Below, piece by piece: positions 50,947-60,567 of a DNA stretch of 64,000 nt. Source of the stretch: Pseudomonadota bacterium (GTDB lineage Bacteria > Pseudomonadota > Gammaproteobacteria > Burkholderiales > Burkholderiaceae_B); assembly GCA_023389155.1 (NCBI GenBank), contig JAEWEV010000013.1, positions 62,001 to 126,000 of the forward strand, given 5' to 3'. The notes below the pieces were generated by a model that saw only the letters and a program-made list of their open reading frames with translations, did not search any database and had not been told where the DNA came from. Within the stretch, counting starts at the first letter, position 1; each line of letters opens with the position of its first letter. The translations under genes were made by a program, and so were the position numbers.

Positions 50947-53900
50947 GTGTCAAGAGGTGAGCCAAATGGGTGGAAAAAGAAAAGCAAACCACCAGTGCGT
51001 TTGCTGGCAGTGGCGGCATTGCTGGTGGTCCTGATGATTTCGGGCCTGGTCTGGCAGCGATGGTTCGCGCCGACGCGAATCGTGCTGGTGAATTATCCCG
51101 ATTTCCAATCCACACGCATAACTCGGGCCAGTCCGGATCGGTTCTTCCACTTTGATCTGCTCGAAACCGATCAGATCAGCACCATCAGCAGCGCCGATCT
51201 CGTATTGATTTTTGGTCGTGGATTAAAGCTGGATGAAGCGCAGCTTGCACATTTACGCAAGCTTCATTCTGCAGACACTGCCATTTTTGTTGAAGCGGCG
51301 AATAATCCGGTGTTTGATGTCGGCAATCTCAGCGAGTCTGATCGTCAGGCAATGGCTGCGTATTTGAAAAATGGCGGACAGACCAATTATTCGCGAATGC
51401 TCAGTTATGCGAGATGGGCATTCGATGGACAGAAGTGGTTCGCCAGCAAGCCGTTGCCCCCCAGCGAACGACCCGCCGAGGTATTTTTCTACTCGGATGA
51501 CGATGCGGTGTATACGGAATTTTCAGCATTTAAGGCATGGCTGACGCAACAAAAAAAATGGAAGTCCGGCAGACCGGTTCTGGCATTGCTGACCAGCGTA
51601 CCAGGGCCCTTCAAGTTCGACAGCAATCATGTGGATGCCGTTATTCGTGCCTTCGAGAAAAAACGATTTAACGTTGTCCCGATAGCGGCAACAGCGAAGC
51701 GTCTTGCTTTTCTGCAACAGGTCAGTCCGGCTGCGGTTGTGTACCTGCCTCATGGCAGGCTGGCGCCCGGCCTCGCATCACAATTGCAAACGTGGCTGAT
51801 CCGTCAGAACATACCGCTTTTTGCACCGCTTACGATATTTGATGAACGTGAGGCATGGCAGGACAGTCAGCAAAGCTTTCAGGGTGGATTATTGACCATG
51901 TCCGTGACATTGCCGGAACTGGATGGCGCGTCTGTTCCCATGGTCATCGCTGCTCAGGAACGGGAAGCCAATGGTCTCAACATATTTCGTGCGATGCCGG
52001 ATCGGCTTGAGCAGTTCGCCGAGCGTGTGCGGCGCGGCATCTCCCTGAAGACTATGGCAAACCGGGACAAGAAACTGGCGATTTACTATTACAAGGGTCC
52101 CGGCCAAAGTGCGCTGGTCGCTGGAGACCTGGAGGTTGTGCCATCACTGTTTGCTTTGCTCAGGCACTTGCGCCAACAAGGCTACCGGGTTGATGGATTG
52201 CCGGATACGGCGGACGAATTCGCGAAGCTTTTGCAACGGCACGGATCGAACATCGGACCGTATGCCAAAGGCGATTTTGATCGGTTTATGCGCCATGCCG
52301 ATCCTGCGCTGGTGTCGGTATCACAATTGCAACAATGGTGCGGTACGACGTTGCTGCAATCTCTGTGCGATCAGACCTCTGCGCGTTTTGCTGCGGCTCC
52401 GGGAAAGTATCTGAGCGTGAAAGATAAGGTGGCCGTTGCCCGTATGACGTTTGGAAATGTCGTTCTGCTGCCACAGCCATTGCCCGGTGCCGGGGAAGAT
52501 ACCTTCACGCTTGTGCATGGAGCAAAGGCGCCGCCACCCTGGCCGTATCTGGCTTCCTATCTGTGGACGCGCAATGTATTCCAGGCGGATGCCATCATGC
52601 ATTTCGGTACGCATGGCAGTCTTGAGTTTACGCCGTATAAACAGGTCGGTCTATCGTCAACGGACTGGTCCGATGCACTGATCGGGCCGGTGCCTCATAC
52701 CTATCTGTATACCATGAGCAATGTGGGCGAAGCAATGATTGCAAAGCGGCGCAGCTATGCAACTATTGTTTCTCACCTGACGCCTCCGTTTCAGGAAGGA
52801 GGGGCGCAGGCGGAGTACAGAAACCTGGCTGCCAACCTTGATGCGTGGAAAAATGCTGACAACGAAGTCCTGAAAGCGGAGTATGCCCGGGACATACAAC
52901 GGGATGCAATAAGGCTGAAACTGAACGAGGACCTGGCACTTCCCGAGAAGACCCGCTGGGAACTATCACAACTGAAAACACTGGCCGACCACATGGAAAC
53001 CCTGGTCTCCACCCGCGTGACCGCAGGACTGTACACGCTGGGGACACGCTATACGGACGAGCGGCTGGAGAGTACCGTGCAATTGATGACAGCTGACCTG
53101 CCGGAGAGTGACCTGAATCAGTCAGGCGCAGACACAGCAGATTCGGCTCGGGCAAGCAAAGGCGCCACAGGCGGAGACGCTGTCTATACGGCCCCTTCAG
53201 ACAAGGTACAGTCGCGAAGCCGGTCGGTCGATAGGGTGGGTAAGATTCAGGTCTATCGCCAGCAAATTCTGCAAAGTCCGACAAGGGAATTGAACTCGCT
53301 GACAAACCATCTGGCTGGTGGTTTCGTCGCACCATCGTCCGGGGGAGATATGCTGCGCAATCCCGACGCCTTGCCTACCGGGCGCAACCTGTTTTCAATC
53401 GATGCCGAGAAAACGCCGTCGCCACAGGCCTGGCGCACGGCAGGCAGACTGGTGACCCAGATGCTGGAAAAGCAACGGGCTGAACAGGGCGGGGCATGGC
53501 CCAGAAAAGTGGCATTCACCTTGTGGGCGGGAGATTTCATTCATACGGAAGGGCTTGCCATCGCGCAAATCCTGCACTTGCTGGGTGTGGAACCGGTCTG
53601 GGATAATGCCGGCCGGATCATGCAGTTGAAGTTGGTTCCACGTGACAGGCTTGGTCGTCCGCGCATCGATGTATTGGTCCAGACCTCCGGCCAGTTGCGT
53701 GATCTGGCGGCATCACGATTGCAATTAATTCAGCAGGCAATTGCCCTGGCCACGTCTGCCGAGGAACCGGATAACGCAGTATCCGCTGGCGTGAAAAACA
53801 TGCAGCGGAAACTGAAAGACCAGGGATTGTCACCGGCGGACGCGACCCGTTACGCGTCACAACGCGTATTCGGAGGCGTCAACGGAAACTATGGCAGCGG

Positions 53901-54966
53901 GATCATGCACCTGGTGGAGTCGGGTGATCACTGGCAAAAAGATAGCGAGATAGCAAGAACCTATCTTAATAACATGGGCGCCGTCTATGGCGACAGCAAG
54001 TCGTGGGGCGAGTTTGCGCCTGGAGTACTGCAGGCCGCACTGGCAGACACTGATGTCGTGGTGCAGCCATTGTCATCCAACACCTGGGGACCTTTGTCGC
54101 TGGATCATGTCTACGAGTTCATGGGCGGGCTGAATCTGGCTGTGCGTCATGTCACAGGCAAGGATCCGACAGGATATTTTACCGACACCAGACATACAGG
54201 GCGCGCCAGCATGCTTGGCGAACGTGCAGGGATCGCGATCGACGCTCGCAGCACCCTGCTCAATCCCGATTACATTCGTGCTTTGACCCAGGGAGGTGCG
54301 TCCTCGGCAGAAACGTTCGCAGAAACCTTTCGCAATACCCACGCGTGGAATGTAATGAAGCCGTCTATCATCGGCGCGAGCCTTTGGAATGATCTGTATG
54401 GCACCTACATCCAGGACTCGCAGCAACTGGGTATGCGTGAATTTTTTGAAAATCAGAATTCCTATGCATTGCAGGTAATGACTGCAGTGATGCTGGAGAC
54501 AGCGCGAAAAGGATACTGGAAGCCCTCTGACGCCGCGATCAGACATATCGCGTCCGTACATGCGCAGCTTGTGGCGCAATACGGAGCCAGCGGTACCGAA
54601 TTTGTCAATCACAATCGTGCTCTCAGTCGCTATATTTCGCAGAACCTCGAATCCTCCTTGAAAGAACCCTATGAGAACGCGCTGCAGCAGTCCAATGAGG
54701 GGCAGGCCATCAATACGGAAAAAGCCCTGGTACTGACTCAGCAGCATGAGCATAATCATACTCAGCAGAGCAGCGCTGCACAGGCAATGGAAAGTCCTGC
54801 CAAGTCTCAGGTGGCAAACGATACCGGGAGCGCGCCAAAGGAGGGCAGAGAAATGACATCGGCATGGTTGCGCGTTGTTTTGGTGCTGGCTGTCCTTGTT
54901 GCCGTAATCGCTGCAATCGTTATTCTATGGTTGCGTCGGCAACAGAGAAGGTCCGTCAGACAATGA
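50947..54966 (+). CDS. CobN/HmuS-like chelatase with N- and C-terminal membrane anchors
   Basis: The 1339-residue protein matches the CobN/BchH metal-chelatase family. Conserved blocks are 'MHFGTHGSLEFTPYKQ' (from residue 551), 'GEAMIAKRRSYATIVSHLTPPF', 'RVFGGVNGNYGSGIMH' (from residue 973) and 'LSSNTWGPLSLDHVYEFMGGL'. FGTHGSLEFTP and SHLTPPF are closer to HmuS-type proteins than to biosynthetic CobN. A basic N-terminus (WKKKSKPPVR) precedes a helix at about 19-36, and a C-terminal helix at about 1308-1328 ends in WLRRQQRRSVRQ; by the positive-inside rule the body is periplasmic. A HEHNH run lies before the second helix. The GTG start has AGGAAG upstream. The stop overlaps the next start. Substrate and direction (insertion or removal of metal) are unknown. 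Confidence 0.88.
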   Translation: MSRGEPNGWKKKSKPPVRLLAVAALLVVLMISGLVWQRWFAPTRIVLVNYPDFQSTRITRASPDRFFHFDLLETDQISTISSADLVLIFGRGLKLDEAQLAHLRKLHSADTAIFVEAANNPVFDVGNLSESDRQAMAAYLKNGGQTNYSRMLSYARWAFDGQKWFASKPLPPSERPAEVFFYSDDDAVYTEFSAFKAWLTQQKKWKSGRPVLALLTSVPGPFKFDSNHVDAVIRAFEKKRFNVVPIAATAKRLAFLQQVSPAAVVYLPHGRLAPGLASQLQTWLIRQNIPLFAPLTIFDEREAWQDSQQSFQGGLLTMSVTLPELDGASVPMVIAAQEREANGLNIFRAMPDRLEQFAERVRRGISLKTMANRDKKLAIYYYKGPGQSALVAGDLEVVPSLFALLRHLRQQGYRVDGLPDTADEFAKLLQRHGSNIGPYAKGDFDRFMRHADPALVSVSQLQQWCGTTLLQSLCDQTSARFAAAPGKYLSVKDKVAVARMTFGNVVLLPQPLPGAGEDTFTLVHGAKAPPPWPYLASYLWTRNVFQADAIMHFGTHGSLEFTPYKQVGLSSTDWSDALIGPVPHTYLYTMSNVGEAMIAKRRSYATIVSHLTPPFQEGGAQAEYRNLAANLDAWKNADNEVLKAEYARDIQRDAIRLKLNEDLALPEKTRWELSQLKTLADHMETLVSTRVTAGLYTLGTRYTDERLESTVQLMTADLPESDLNQSGADTADSARASKGATGGDAVYTAPSDKVQSRSRSVDRVGKIQVYRQQILQSPTRELNSLTNHLAGGFVAPSSGGDMLRNPDALPTGRNLFSIDAEKTPSPQAWRTAGRLVTQMLEKQRAEQGGAWPRKVAFTLWAGDFIHTEGLAIAQILHLLGVEPVWDNAGRIMQLKLVPRDRLGRPRIDVLVQTSGQLRDLAASRLQLIQQAIALATSAEEPDNAVSAGVKNMQRKLKDQGLSPADATRYASQRVFGGVNGNYGSGIMHLVESGDHWQKDSEIARTYLNNMGAVYGDSKSWGEFAPGVLQAALADTDVVVQPLSSNTWGPLSLDHVYEFMGGLNLAVRHVTGKDPTGYFTDTRHTGRASMLGERAGIAIDARSTLLNPDYIRALTQGGASSAETFAETFRNTHAWNVMKPSIIGASLWNDLYGTYIQDSQQLGMREFFENQNSYALQVMTAVMLETARKGYWKPSDAAIRHIASVHAQLVAQYGASGTEFVNHNRALSRYISQNLESSLKEPYENALQQSNEGQAINTEKALVLTQQHEHNHTQQSSAAQAMESPAKSQVANDTGSAPKEGREMTSAWLRVVLVLAVLVAVIAAIVILWLRRQQRRSVRQ

Positions 54967-55640
54967 CCGTGACAGCAACCACAACCATGCTATTGGTCGT
55001 GTTGGGGGCATTGAGCATAGTGCTGGCTGTCGCGCAACTGTCGGAGCTGAGCCGACGAAGTATCGTGGTCACGAGCCTCTTGCTGGGGGCATGCATCGTG
55101 ATGAGCAGCGACCTGGCGAGCCACACCAGCCTCGCCCTTGCGGGACGCTGGGTTAACGATCCCCAGCGTCGGCAGGATATCGCCGTGCTGCTGTTGCTGG
55201 AATCACTTTTGCTTGGCATGCAGGCTATCGTGATCAACCGGGCGCACTGTGGCCGGGCATGGCGATGGGCAGGCAGCGTACCGCCACCCTCATTGCTGAT
55301 AAGCCTGTATTTCCTGCAGGTATGGGGCATGCTCCGGATAGATGGCGTTGATTACAACGCGCTGTCATGGGGGTTTGCCATTGTGGTTGCCGGTCTGTTC
55401 ATGCTGGCGGTAACGAGCGTTCGCGTTCTGCTGCCGGAACGTTTGTCACGCAGCTGCTTTCGACTGAGTCTTTATGTCATGCAGGTCGTTGCGGCGATCT
55501 GGCTGGCCCGACCAGTGCGTGCTCCGGTACAGGACGAAGTTCCCATCATGCTGCAACCATTGCTGGTGGTCGTGGCGATTACCGTGTTACTTATGGCGCT
55601 AGGCTGGATTTGGCAGCGCCGGTTTTTCAGGACTCAATAA
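54963..55640 (+). CDS. Polytopic membrane protein of the CobN/HmuS-like operon (HmuT/DUF2162-like position)
   Basis: The 225-residue protein has about seven hydrophobic helices ('MLLVVLGALSIVLAVAQL', 'SIVVTSLLLGACIVMSSDLA', 'IAVLLLLESLLLGMQAIVI', 'LLISLYFLQVWGML', 'WGFAIVVAGLFMLAVTSVRVLL', 'LSLYVMQVVAAIWLA', 'LLVVVAITVLLMALGWIW'). Its ATG overlaps the stop of the CobN-like gene (ATGA). I do not recognise a family with certainty; position between the chelatase and the ExbB-like protein matches the HmuT slot. It may form or dock to the membrane complex. Confidence 0.75.
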   Translation: MTVTATTTMLLVVLGALSIVLAVAQLSELSRRSIVVTSLLLGACIVMSSDLASHTSLALAGRWVNDPQRRQDIAVLLLLESLLLGMQAIVINRAHCGRAWRWAGSVPPPSLLISLYFLQVWGMLRIDGVDYNALSWGFAIVVAGLFMLAVTSVRVLLPERLSRSCFRLSLYVMQVVAAIWLARPVRAPVQDEVPIMLQPLLVVVAITVLLMALGWIWQRRFFRTQ

Positions 55641-55641
55641 A

Positions 55642-56241
55642 TTGGATCAGTTAATACAATCACTTTCCTGGATCGCTGCGGCGTTACAGGTACCTGTCGT
55701 TGTCGCCATCCTCTACCTGCTGGTGCGCGGTGCAGTGGCGGCCGGCATTTTTTGCGGACATTGGGCGGACAGGGTACGCAGACAGAAGGCGATCGGAGCG
55801 CGGTACGGTGCGGATGCTGTGACGGCTTCATCCCAATTGTTATCGAGCCTGTTACAGGCCGACACAAGGAAAACACCGCTGCATACGGCCGCGACGGCAT
55901 TGCAAGCGTCACCTCATGATGTCGCTTTGCATGACCGCATCCTTGTTGAGTTCGAATTATCCTGCGAACAACAACTGTCGTTCTACCGTACGATGACAAG
56001 ACTGGGGCCGCTGCTGGGGTTGATGGGAACGTTGATTCCGCTGGGGCCGGCACTTGTCGGTCTCGCAGAGGGTGACATCAGCTTGCTGGCGCGCAAAATG
56101 GAAGTGGCCTTTGCGACAACGGTGGTGGGATTGGTCATTGGGGCGGTGGGCTTTCTGCTGTACCAGACGGCCAATCGCTGGGCAGCAGACGAATTGTCTT
56201 TGTTGGAATATGTCAGTCGTAAACTAAGGGAACAGTCATGA
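55642..56241 (+). CDS. MotA/TolQ/ExbB family proton-channel protein
   Basis: The 199-residue protein has an N-terminal helix ('AALQVPVVVAILYLLVRGAVAAG') and the paired C-terminal helices of the TolQ/ExbB fold: 'RTMTRLGPLLGLMGTLIPLGPALVGLAEGD' and 'MEVAFATTVVGLVIGAVGFLLYQTA'. The 'GLMGTLIPLGPA' segment lines the proton path in the family. The start is a TTG two bases after the previous stop. It should pair with the following DUF2149 protein as ExbB pairs with ExbD. Its place in the operon suggests it powers the periplasmic chelatase or receptor. Confidence 0.85.
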   Translation: MDQLIQSLSWIAAALQVPVVVAILYLLVRGAVAAGIFCGHWADRVRRQKAIGARYGADAVTASSQLLSSLLQADTRKTPLHTAATALQASPHDVALHDRILVEFELSCEQQLSFYRTMTRLGPLLGLMGTLIPLGPALVGLAEGDISLLARKMEVAFATTVVGLVIGAVGFLLYQTANRWAADELSLLEYVSRKLREQS

Positions 56242-56579
56242 GACGCGGACGTTCTCTGCTACGGAACAACAACAGCGATGACCTGGATCCGCTGGGATTT
56301 ATGGTCAATCTGTTCGACGTTACGTTGGTTTTTGCACTGGCGCTGATGATCGCACTGGTGTCAAATCTGAAAATCGGCGATCTGCTCACCTCCAAAGACT
56401 TTACGATTGTGAAGAATCCCGGCGCAGCGAATATGGAAGTGATCACCCGTCAGAACGGAAAAGTCACCCGCTATGCTGCCGGCAAGACACAAGCCGGCAG
56501 TTTGCAGGGCCAACGGGTCGGAACAGCATACCGCCTCGATAGCGGGGAGATTATCTACGTGCCGGAAGATGCACAGTGA
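56238..56579 (+). CDS. DUF2149 family protein, ExbD-like topology
   Basis: The 113-residue protein opens with a charged N-terminus, then 'DLDPLGFMVNLFDVTLVFALALMIALVSN', a single helix at about 22-45 with the DUF2149 D-P-x2-x-x-N-L-F-D motif, and a short C-terminal periplasmic domain ('NMEVITRQNGKVTRYAAGKTQAGSLQGQ'). Layout matches ExbD/MotB-type partners. The ATG overlaps the ExbB-like stop. In HmuSTUV-type clusters this family always accompanies the CobN-like protein. Confidence 0.85.
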   Translation: MRRGRSLLRNNNSDDLDPLGFMVNLFDVTLVFALALMIALVSNLKIGDLLTSKDFTIVKNPGAANMEVITRQNGKVTRYAAGKTQAGSLQGQRVGTAYRLDSGEIIYVPEDAQ

Positions 56580-56591
56580 AACTCGGTGGCA

Positions 56592-57191
56592 TCAGCCTTT
56601 AAGCTTCACGGCAATTTTTGCGACATGCTCACCCTGATGGGCAGCAATCCCCAGCTCCCGTTCGTCAGGCTGCCGTGACCCATCGCCGCCGGCAATGGTA
56701 GAGGCGCCATAAGGCGTGCCGCCACCCACTTGCGATATATCGAATAGCGCGGGATCTGTGTAGCCAATGGGAACAATAATCATGCCATGATGGGCAAGGG
56801 TAGTCCAGGTAGAGGTGATGGTCATTTCCTGGCCACCACCGGTTCCCGTTGAGGTAAATACACTTGCAATTTTTCCGGCAAGCCCGCCTTTGGCCCATAG
56901 TCCACCCGTCTGATCCAGAAAGGTGCGCATCTGGCCCGCCATATTGCCGAAGCGCGTTGGGGTCCCAATAATTATGGCATCGTAGTCACTCAGCTCCTGA
57001 GGAGACGCCACGGGCGCCGCCTGGTCCGTTTTTCCACCTGCATTGCGAAAGGCCTCGTCATTCATCGTCTCGGGGACGCGCTTGATGGTGACTTCAGTTC
57101 CCTCTACACGTCGTGCGCCATCCGCGACGCTCTTGGCCATTGTCTCGATATGGCCGTACATGGAGTAATAAAGTACAAGTATTTTCGTCAT
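56592..57191 (-). CDS. wrbA: NAD(P)H:quinone oxidoreductase, WrbA type
   Basis: The 199-residue flavodoxin-fold protein has '[23 protein letters not shown]' (FMN phosphate loop), '[35 protein letters not shown]' and '[14 protein letters not shown]', which identify WrbA, a tetrameric FMN quinone reductase that performs two-electron reduction. It converges on the DUF2149 gene with a 12-bp gap. Its upstream region is the long gap shared with the LacI gene. Confidence 0.94.
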   Translation of the reverse strand: MTKILVLYYSMYGHIETMAKSVADGARRVEGTEVTIKRVPETMNDEAFRNAGGKTDQAAPVASPQELSDYDAIIIGTPTRFGNMAGQMRTFLDQTGGLWAKGGLAGKIASVFTSTGTGGGQEMTITSTWTTLAHHGMIIVPIGYTDPALFDISQVGGGTPYGASTIAGGDGSRQPDERELGIAAHQGEHVAKIAVKLKG

Positions 57192-57571
57192 GCAAAACTC
57201 CTGTGGTTGGTATTTACGCAGGCGTGAAATTGCACGCCGGATAGGAATAGATTGCGAATCGTCGAGCCAATAAATTTCTAACCGTCTGGCTCAGGCAGCT
57301 GAGTATCGATAAAGTGTAGAGTCACATTCAGTATAGTGAAAAATTACGTTTAGCATATTAACGGCGGCTAAATCGGGAGCTGAAATATGTGAGGAATTTT
57401 TTGAGTCCTGAGAAGTTTAGACGTGCGTGTGCATAACAAAATACAGCAAACATCTGGTCTGCGCGGTGCATCTATGGAGGGATCACAACCTTGATGCACT
57501 GCACGATTGTCACATCTGCGTAACAGTGCTAACCTAAAATGAAATCGTTTTCATAGAACGTTTTCAATGCC
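57192..57571. other. 380-bp divergent region between wrbA and the LacI gene
   Basis: No coding sequence is evident. The AT-rich middle should hold the wrbA promoter, and the right end carries the LacI-type operators immediately before the LacI start. Confidence 0.6.
57540..57566. promoter_or_regulatory. LacI-type operator(s) at the LacI/ABC operon
   Basis: TGAAATCGTTTTCA (57540-57553) fits the LacI/GalR 14-bp consensus TGNAANCGNTTNCA exactly. A degenerate second copy, GAACGTTTTCA, ends at 57566, 6 bp before the start codon. The position predicts autorepression and control of the downstream importer genes. Confidence 0.75.
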
Positions 57572-58609
57572 ATGAAAGATCGCAGTGACCGGATCTCTAT
57601 CCTTGATATCGCGACACAGGCAGGTGTTTCGCCGGCGACGGTATCGCGCGTGTTCAATTCGCCGGAACTGGTCAATGATCAGACCCGCGAACTGGTCCTG
57701 AGCGTGGCGCGTGAAAACGGTTATCGACCCAACGCATCCGCAAGAACATTGCGCACGCAACGCAGTCGCGTGATTGGCGTGGTGCTTCCGACGCTTAACA
57801 ATCCGGTGTTCGCCGAGTGCCTGCAAGGTATTACCCAGGCAACCGCAGCACACGGCTATGCGATCATGCCGGCGACCACCGAGTACAGAATCGAAAATGA
57901 AATTGAGGCCGTCGCGCAGTTACAGGCTTTCGGCGTCGATGGTGTGCTGCTGGTCGTGTCAGATGCGAAGACATCGAAAGCCGTCATGAATCTGCAATCA
58001 CACCATACCCCGTATGTGCTGGTGTACAACCGTCATCACGACCATCCTTGCGTGTCAGTCCAGGGTGATGTTGCCGTAGCGGACCTGGTCGGGTATCTGG
58101 TGACATTAGGGCATCGCAATATTGCAATGGTTTGCGGCCAGCTTCATGCGTCGGATCGCGCGCAGCAGCGCTACGCGGGATTTGTCGCTGGAATGAAGAA
58201 AGCTCGCCTGATACCGGCCGCCTTGATTGAGGTCCCATTCGTGGAAACGGCCATCGACAATATTTCACTCGTATTGGAGCGAGAAACTCGTCCGACTGCG
58301 CTCGTTTGTTCCAACGATCTGTTGGCGTTGCGTGCCATGCGCGCTGCACATCAATGCGGATTGCGAGTGCCGCAGGATGTGAGTGTGGTCGGTTTCGATG
58401 GCATTCGCATGGGTCAGGATCTGACGCCGGCACTGTCGACGATTGCACAACCCAACTACGAAATGGGGAGAGCGGGCGTGCAATTGCTTCTGCAAGCCGT
58501 CCAGGAGGGACGAATGCCCGCCACAGCAGAAAGTATCACGCTTGATTATCAGTTCCACCGGGGCGAGTCCTGCGCGCAGGCCCCGATTTCTTACTGCGCC
58601 AATTCCTGA
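57572..58609 (+). CDS. LacI family transcriptional regulator
   Basis: The 345-residue protein has the LacI HTH and hinge 'SILDIATQAGVSPATVSRVFNSPELVNDQTRELVLSVAREN', then 'GYRPNASARTLRTQRSRVIGVVLPTLNNPVFAECLQGI', and a periplasmic-binding-like core ('FGVDGVLLVVSD', 'RPTALVCSNDLLALRAMRAAHQCGLRVPQDVSVVGFDG'). It should sense a metabolite of the downstream transport system. No strong ribosome site precedes the ATG; operators overlap that stretch. The binding-protein gene begins 37 bp later. Confidence 0.93.
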   Translation: MKDRSDRISILDIATQAGVSPATVSRVFNSPELVNDQTRELVLSVARENGYRPNASARTLRTQRSRVIGVVLPTLNNPVFAECLQGITQATAAHGYAIMPATTEYRIENEIEAVAQLQAFGVDGVLLVVSDAKTSKAVMNLQSHHTPYVLVYNRHHDHPCVSVQGDVAVADLVGYLVTLGHRNIAMVCGQLHASDRAQQRYAGFVAGMKKARLIPAALIEVPFVETAIDNISLVLERETRPTALVCSNDLLALRAMRAAHQCGLRVPQDVSVVGFDGIRMGQDLTPALSTIAQPNYEMGRAGVQLLLQAVQEGRMPATAESITLDYQFHRGESCAQAPISYCANS

Positions 58610-58646
58610 ATCATTTTTGTAATTTCTCAATTCTCTGGAGATTAGA

Positions 58647-59657
58647 ATGTCGAACATTCTGAAACGCATCGCCCAGGCCGGCGTGCTGGCATTTGGTTTC
58701 GCCGCTGCCGGCGCCTCTGCACAGACCGCGATCTGTTATAACTGTCCAACCGAGTGGGCCGACTGGGGCACTCAGCTCAGGACCATCAAGGAAAAGACCG
58801 GTGTTGCCATTCCGCCGGACAACAAGAACTCCGGACAAGCGCTGGCGCAAATGGTGGCAGAAAAGTCAAATCCTGTGGCAGATATTACCTATCTGGGTAT
58901 TTCATTTGCAGTACAGGCGCAGCAGGAGGGGGTGCTGGCCACGTATAAGCCCGCCCATTGGGATGATATTCCTGCTGATCTGAAGGACCCTGATGGTCAT
59001 TGGTTCACAACCCATTCCGGAACAATGGGGTTCATGGTGAATGTTGACGCGCTGGACGGTAAGCCTGTGCCGCGCTCATGGAAAGATCTGCTTAAGCCCG
59101 AATATAAAGGGTTAATTGGTTATCTTGATCCATCATCTGCCTTTGTAGGGTATGTAGGTGCGGTAGCAGTGAATGCTGCCTTGGGCGGTACTCTGGATGA
59201 TTTTTCCCCTGGCATTGACTACTTCAAATCGCTGCAGGCCAACGACCCTATCGTGCCCAAGCAGACTTCCTATGCACGATTGCTTTCCGGTGAAATCGGC
59301 ATTTTGCTTGATTATGACTTCAATGCATATCGCGCCAAATATAAAGACAAGGCCAATGTGGAATTTGTGATTCCGGCCGAAGGCACGGTGGCAGTTCCTT
59401 ATGTGATGAGTCTGGTTGCCAACGCACCGCATGCGGACAATGGTCGCAAGGCGCTGGATTTTGTCATGTCGGATGAAGGCCAGGCCATCTGGGCGCGCGC
59501 GTATCTGCGTCCAGTGCGGTCTGATGCCATGCCCAAGGACGTAGAGGCCAAGTTTCTTCCTGCCGAAGACTACGCCCGCGTAAAGACGATCGACTACGGT
59601 CAAATGGCGAAGGTACAGCGTGACTTTTCGGATCGCTATATGAAGGAAGTGCGATAG
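58647..59657 (+). CDS. ABC transporter periplasmic binding protein (family 1, PhnS/iron-type)
   Basis: The 336-residue protein has a signal peptide ('AGVLAFGFAAAGASAQT') and an extracellular solute-binding fold with 'VADITYLGISFAVQAQQEGVLATYKP', 'WKDLLKPEYKGLIGYLDPSSAF' and 'IPAEGTVAVPYVMSLVANAPHADNGRKALDFVMSDEGQ'. The last pattern is shared by Fe3+, thiamine, spermidine and 2-aminoethylphosphonate receptors. AT-rich leader with CTGGAG precedes the ATG. With the downstream metallophosphoesterase and 5'-nucleotidase, an organophosphate such as a glycerophosphodiester or nucleotide-like compound is the best guess. Confidence 0.9.
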   Translation: MSNILKRIAQAGVLAFGFAAAGASAQTAICYNCPTEWADWGTQLRTIKEKTGVAIPPDNKNSGQALAQMVAEKSNPVADITYLGISFAVQAQQEGVLATYKPAHWDDIPADLKDPDGHWFTTHSGTMGFMVNVDALDGKPVPRSWKDLLKPEYKGLIGYLDPSSAFVGYVGAVAVNAALGGTLDDFSPGIDYFKSLQANDPIVPKQTSYARLLSGEIGILLDYDFNAYRAKYKDKANVEFVIPAEGTVAVPYVMSLVANAPHADNGRKALDFVMSDEGQAIWARAYLRPVRSDAMPKDVEAKFLPAEDYARVKTIDYGQMAKVQRDFSDRYMKEVR

Positions 59658-59730
59658 GCATCAGGCTGCTGCCTCATGCCCATGTATATCGCAACTTGCA
59701 AATGAAATAGAGAAAACAGGAAACAAGAGA

Positions 59731-60558
59731 ATGACCAGCCATGTTTCTGCGTCAGGCCGTCGCAATCCCATACTGCTCGCGTGTCTGGCACCGGTAACCG
59801 TATTTTTCATCGCGTTCTGGATACTGCCAGTCGTGCGTCTCGTGGCCTTACCGGCGCAGAAAGGTTGGGGAACCTATTTTCTCGTTCTTACAGATTCGCG
59901 CTATATGTGGAGCATGATCAATACGGTAGTGCTGTCACTTGTCACAACGATTGTTACGCTTATCGTAGGGGGAGCGGTCGGCGTGTATCTGGCGCGCCGG
60001 CGATTTGCCGGCCGTCAGGTTTTGCTGTCACTGCTGACTGCGCCACTGGCCTTTCCGGGCGTGATTATCGGCTTTTTTATTATTATGCTGGGTGGCCGCC
60101 AGGGCTGGTTTGCCGACATAGGCAGTGCGCTTGGCATGGGCCGTATTACATTTGCTTATGGCGTGGTAGGGCTGTTTCTGGGATACCTGTACTTTTCCCT
60201 GCCGCGTGCGATCGCCGCGTATACGGCCGCAGCCGAGTCCATGGATGGACAGCTGGAAGAAGCCGCCCGAGTGCTGGGCGCATCTCGCTGGGAAATCACG
60301 CGGGATGTATGGCTGCCTCAGCTGGCGCCGACAACAGTGGCCTGTGGTGCAATTGTATTTGCGACCGCCATGGGCGCCTTCGGCACGGCGTTTACGCTGG
60401 CCAGCAAGTTCGAAGTCGTGCCTATCACGATTTACAACGAATTTACCAATTATGCCAATTTCGCTCTCGCTGCATCATTGTCCATTGCGCTGGGACTGAT
60501 CACGTGGGGTGTACTCTTTGTCGCGCGTGCGGCTGGCACCGCCTCGCCAGGCGCATAG
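59731..60558 (+). CDS. ABC transporter permease 1
   Basis: The 275-residue protein has about six helices and the permease EAA loop 'ESMDGQLEEAARVLGASRWEITRDVWLPQLAP' near residue 170-200, contacting the ATPase. It starts 'MTSHVSASGRRNPILLACLAPVTVFFIAFWILPVVRL'. AACAGGAAAC precedes the ATG. It is the first of two separate permeases, the layout of PotB/PotC and PhnU-type importers. Confidence 0.92.
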   Translation: MTSHVSASGRRNPILLACLAPVTVFFIAFWILPVVRLVALPAQKGWGTYFLVLTDSRYMWSMINTVVLSLVTTIVTLIVGGAVGVYLARRRFAGRQVLLSLLTAPLAFPGVIIGFFIIMLGGRQGWFADIGSALGMGRITFAYGVVGLFLGYLYFSLPRAIAAYTAAAESMDGQLEEAARVLGASRWEITRDVWLPQLAPTTVACGAIVFATAMGAFGTAFTLASKFEVVPITIYNEFTNYANFALAASLSIALGLITWGVLFVARAAGTASPGA

Positions 60559-60567
60559 GAGATCGCC

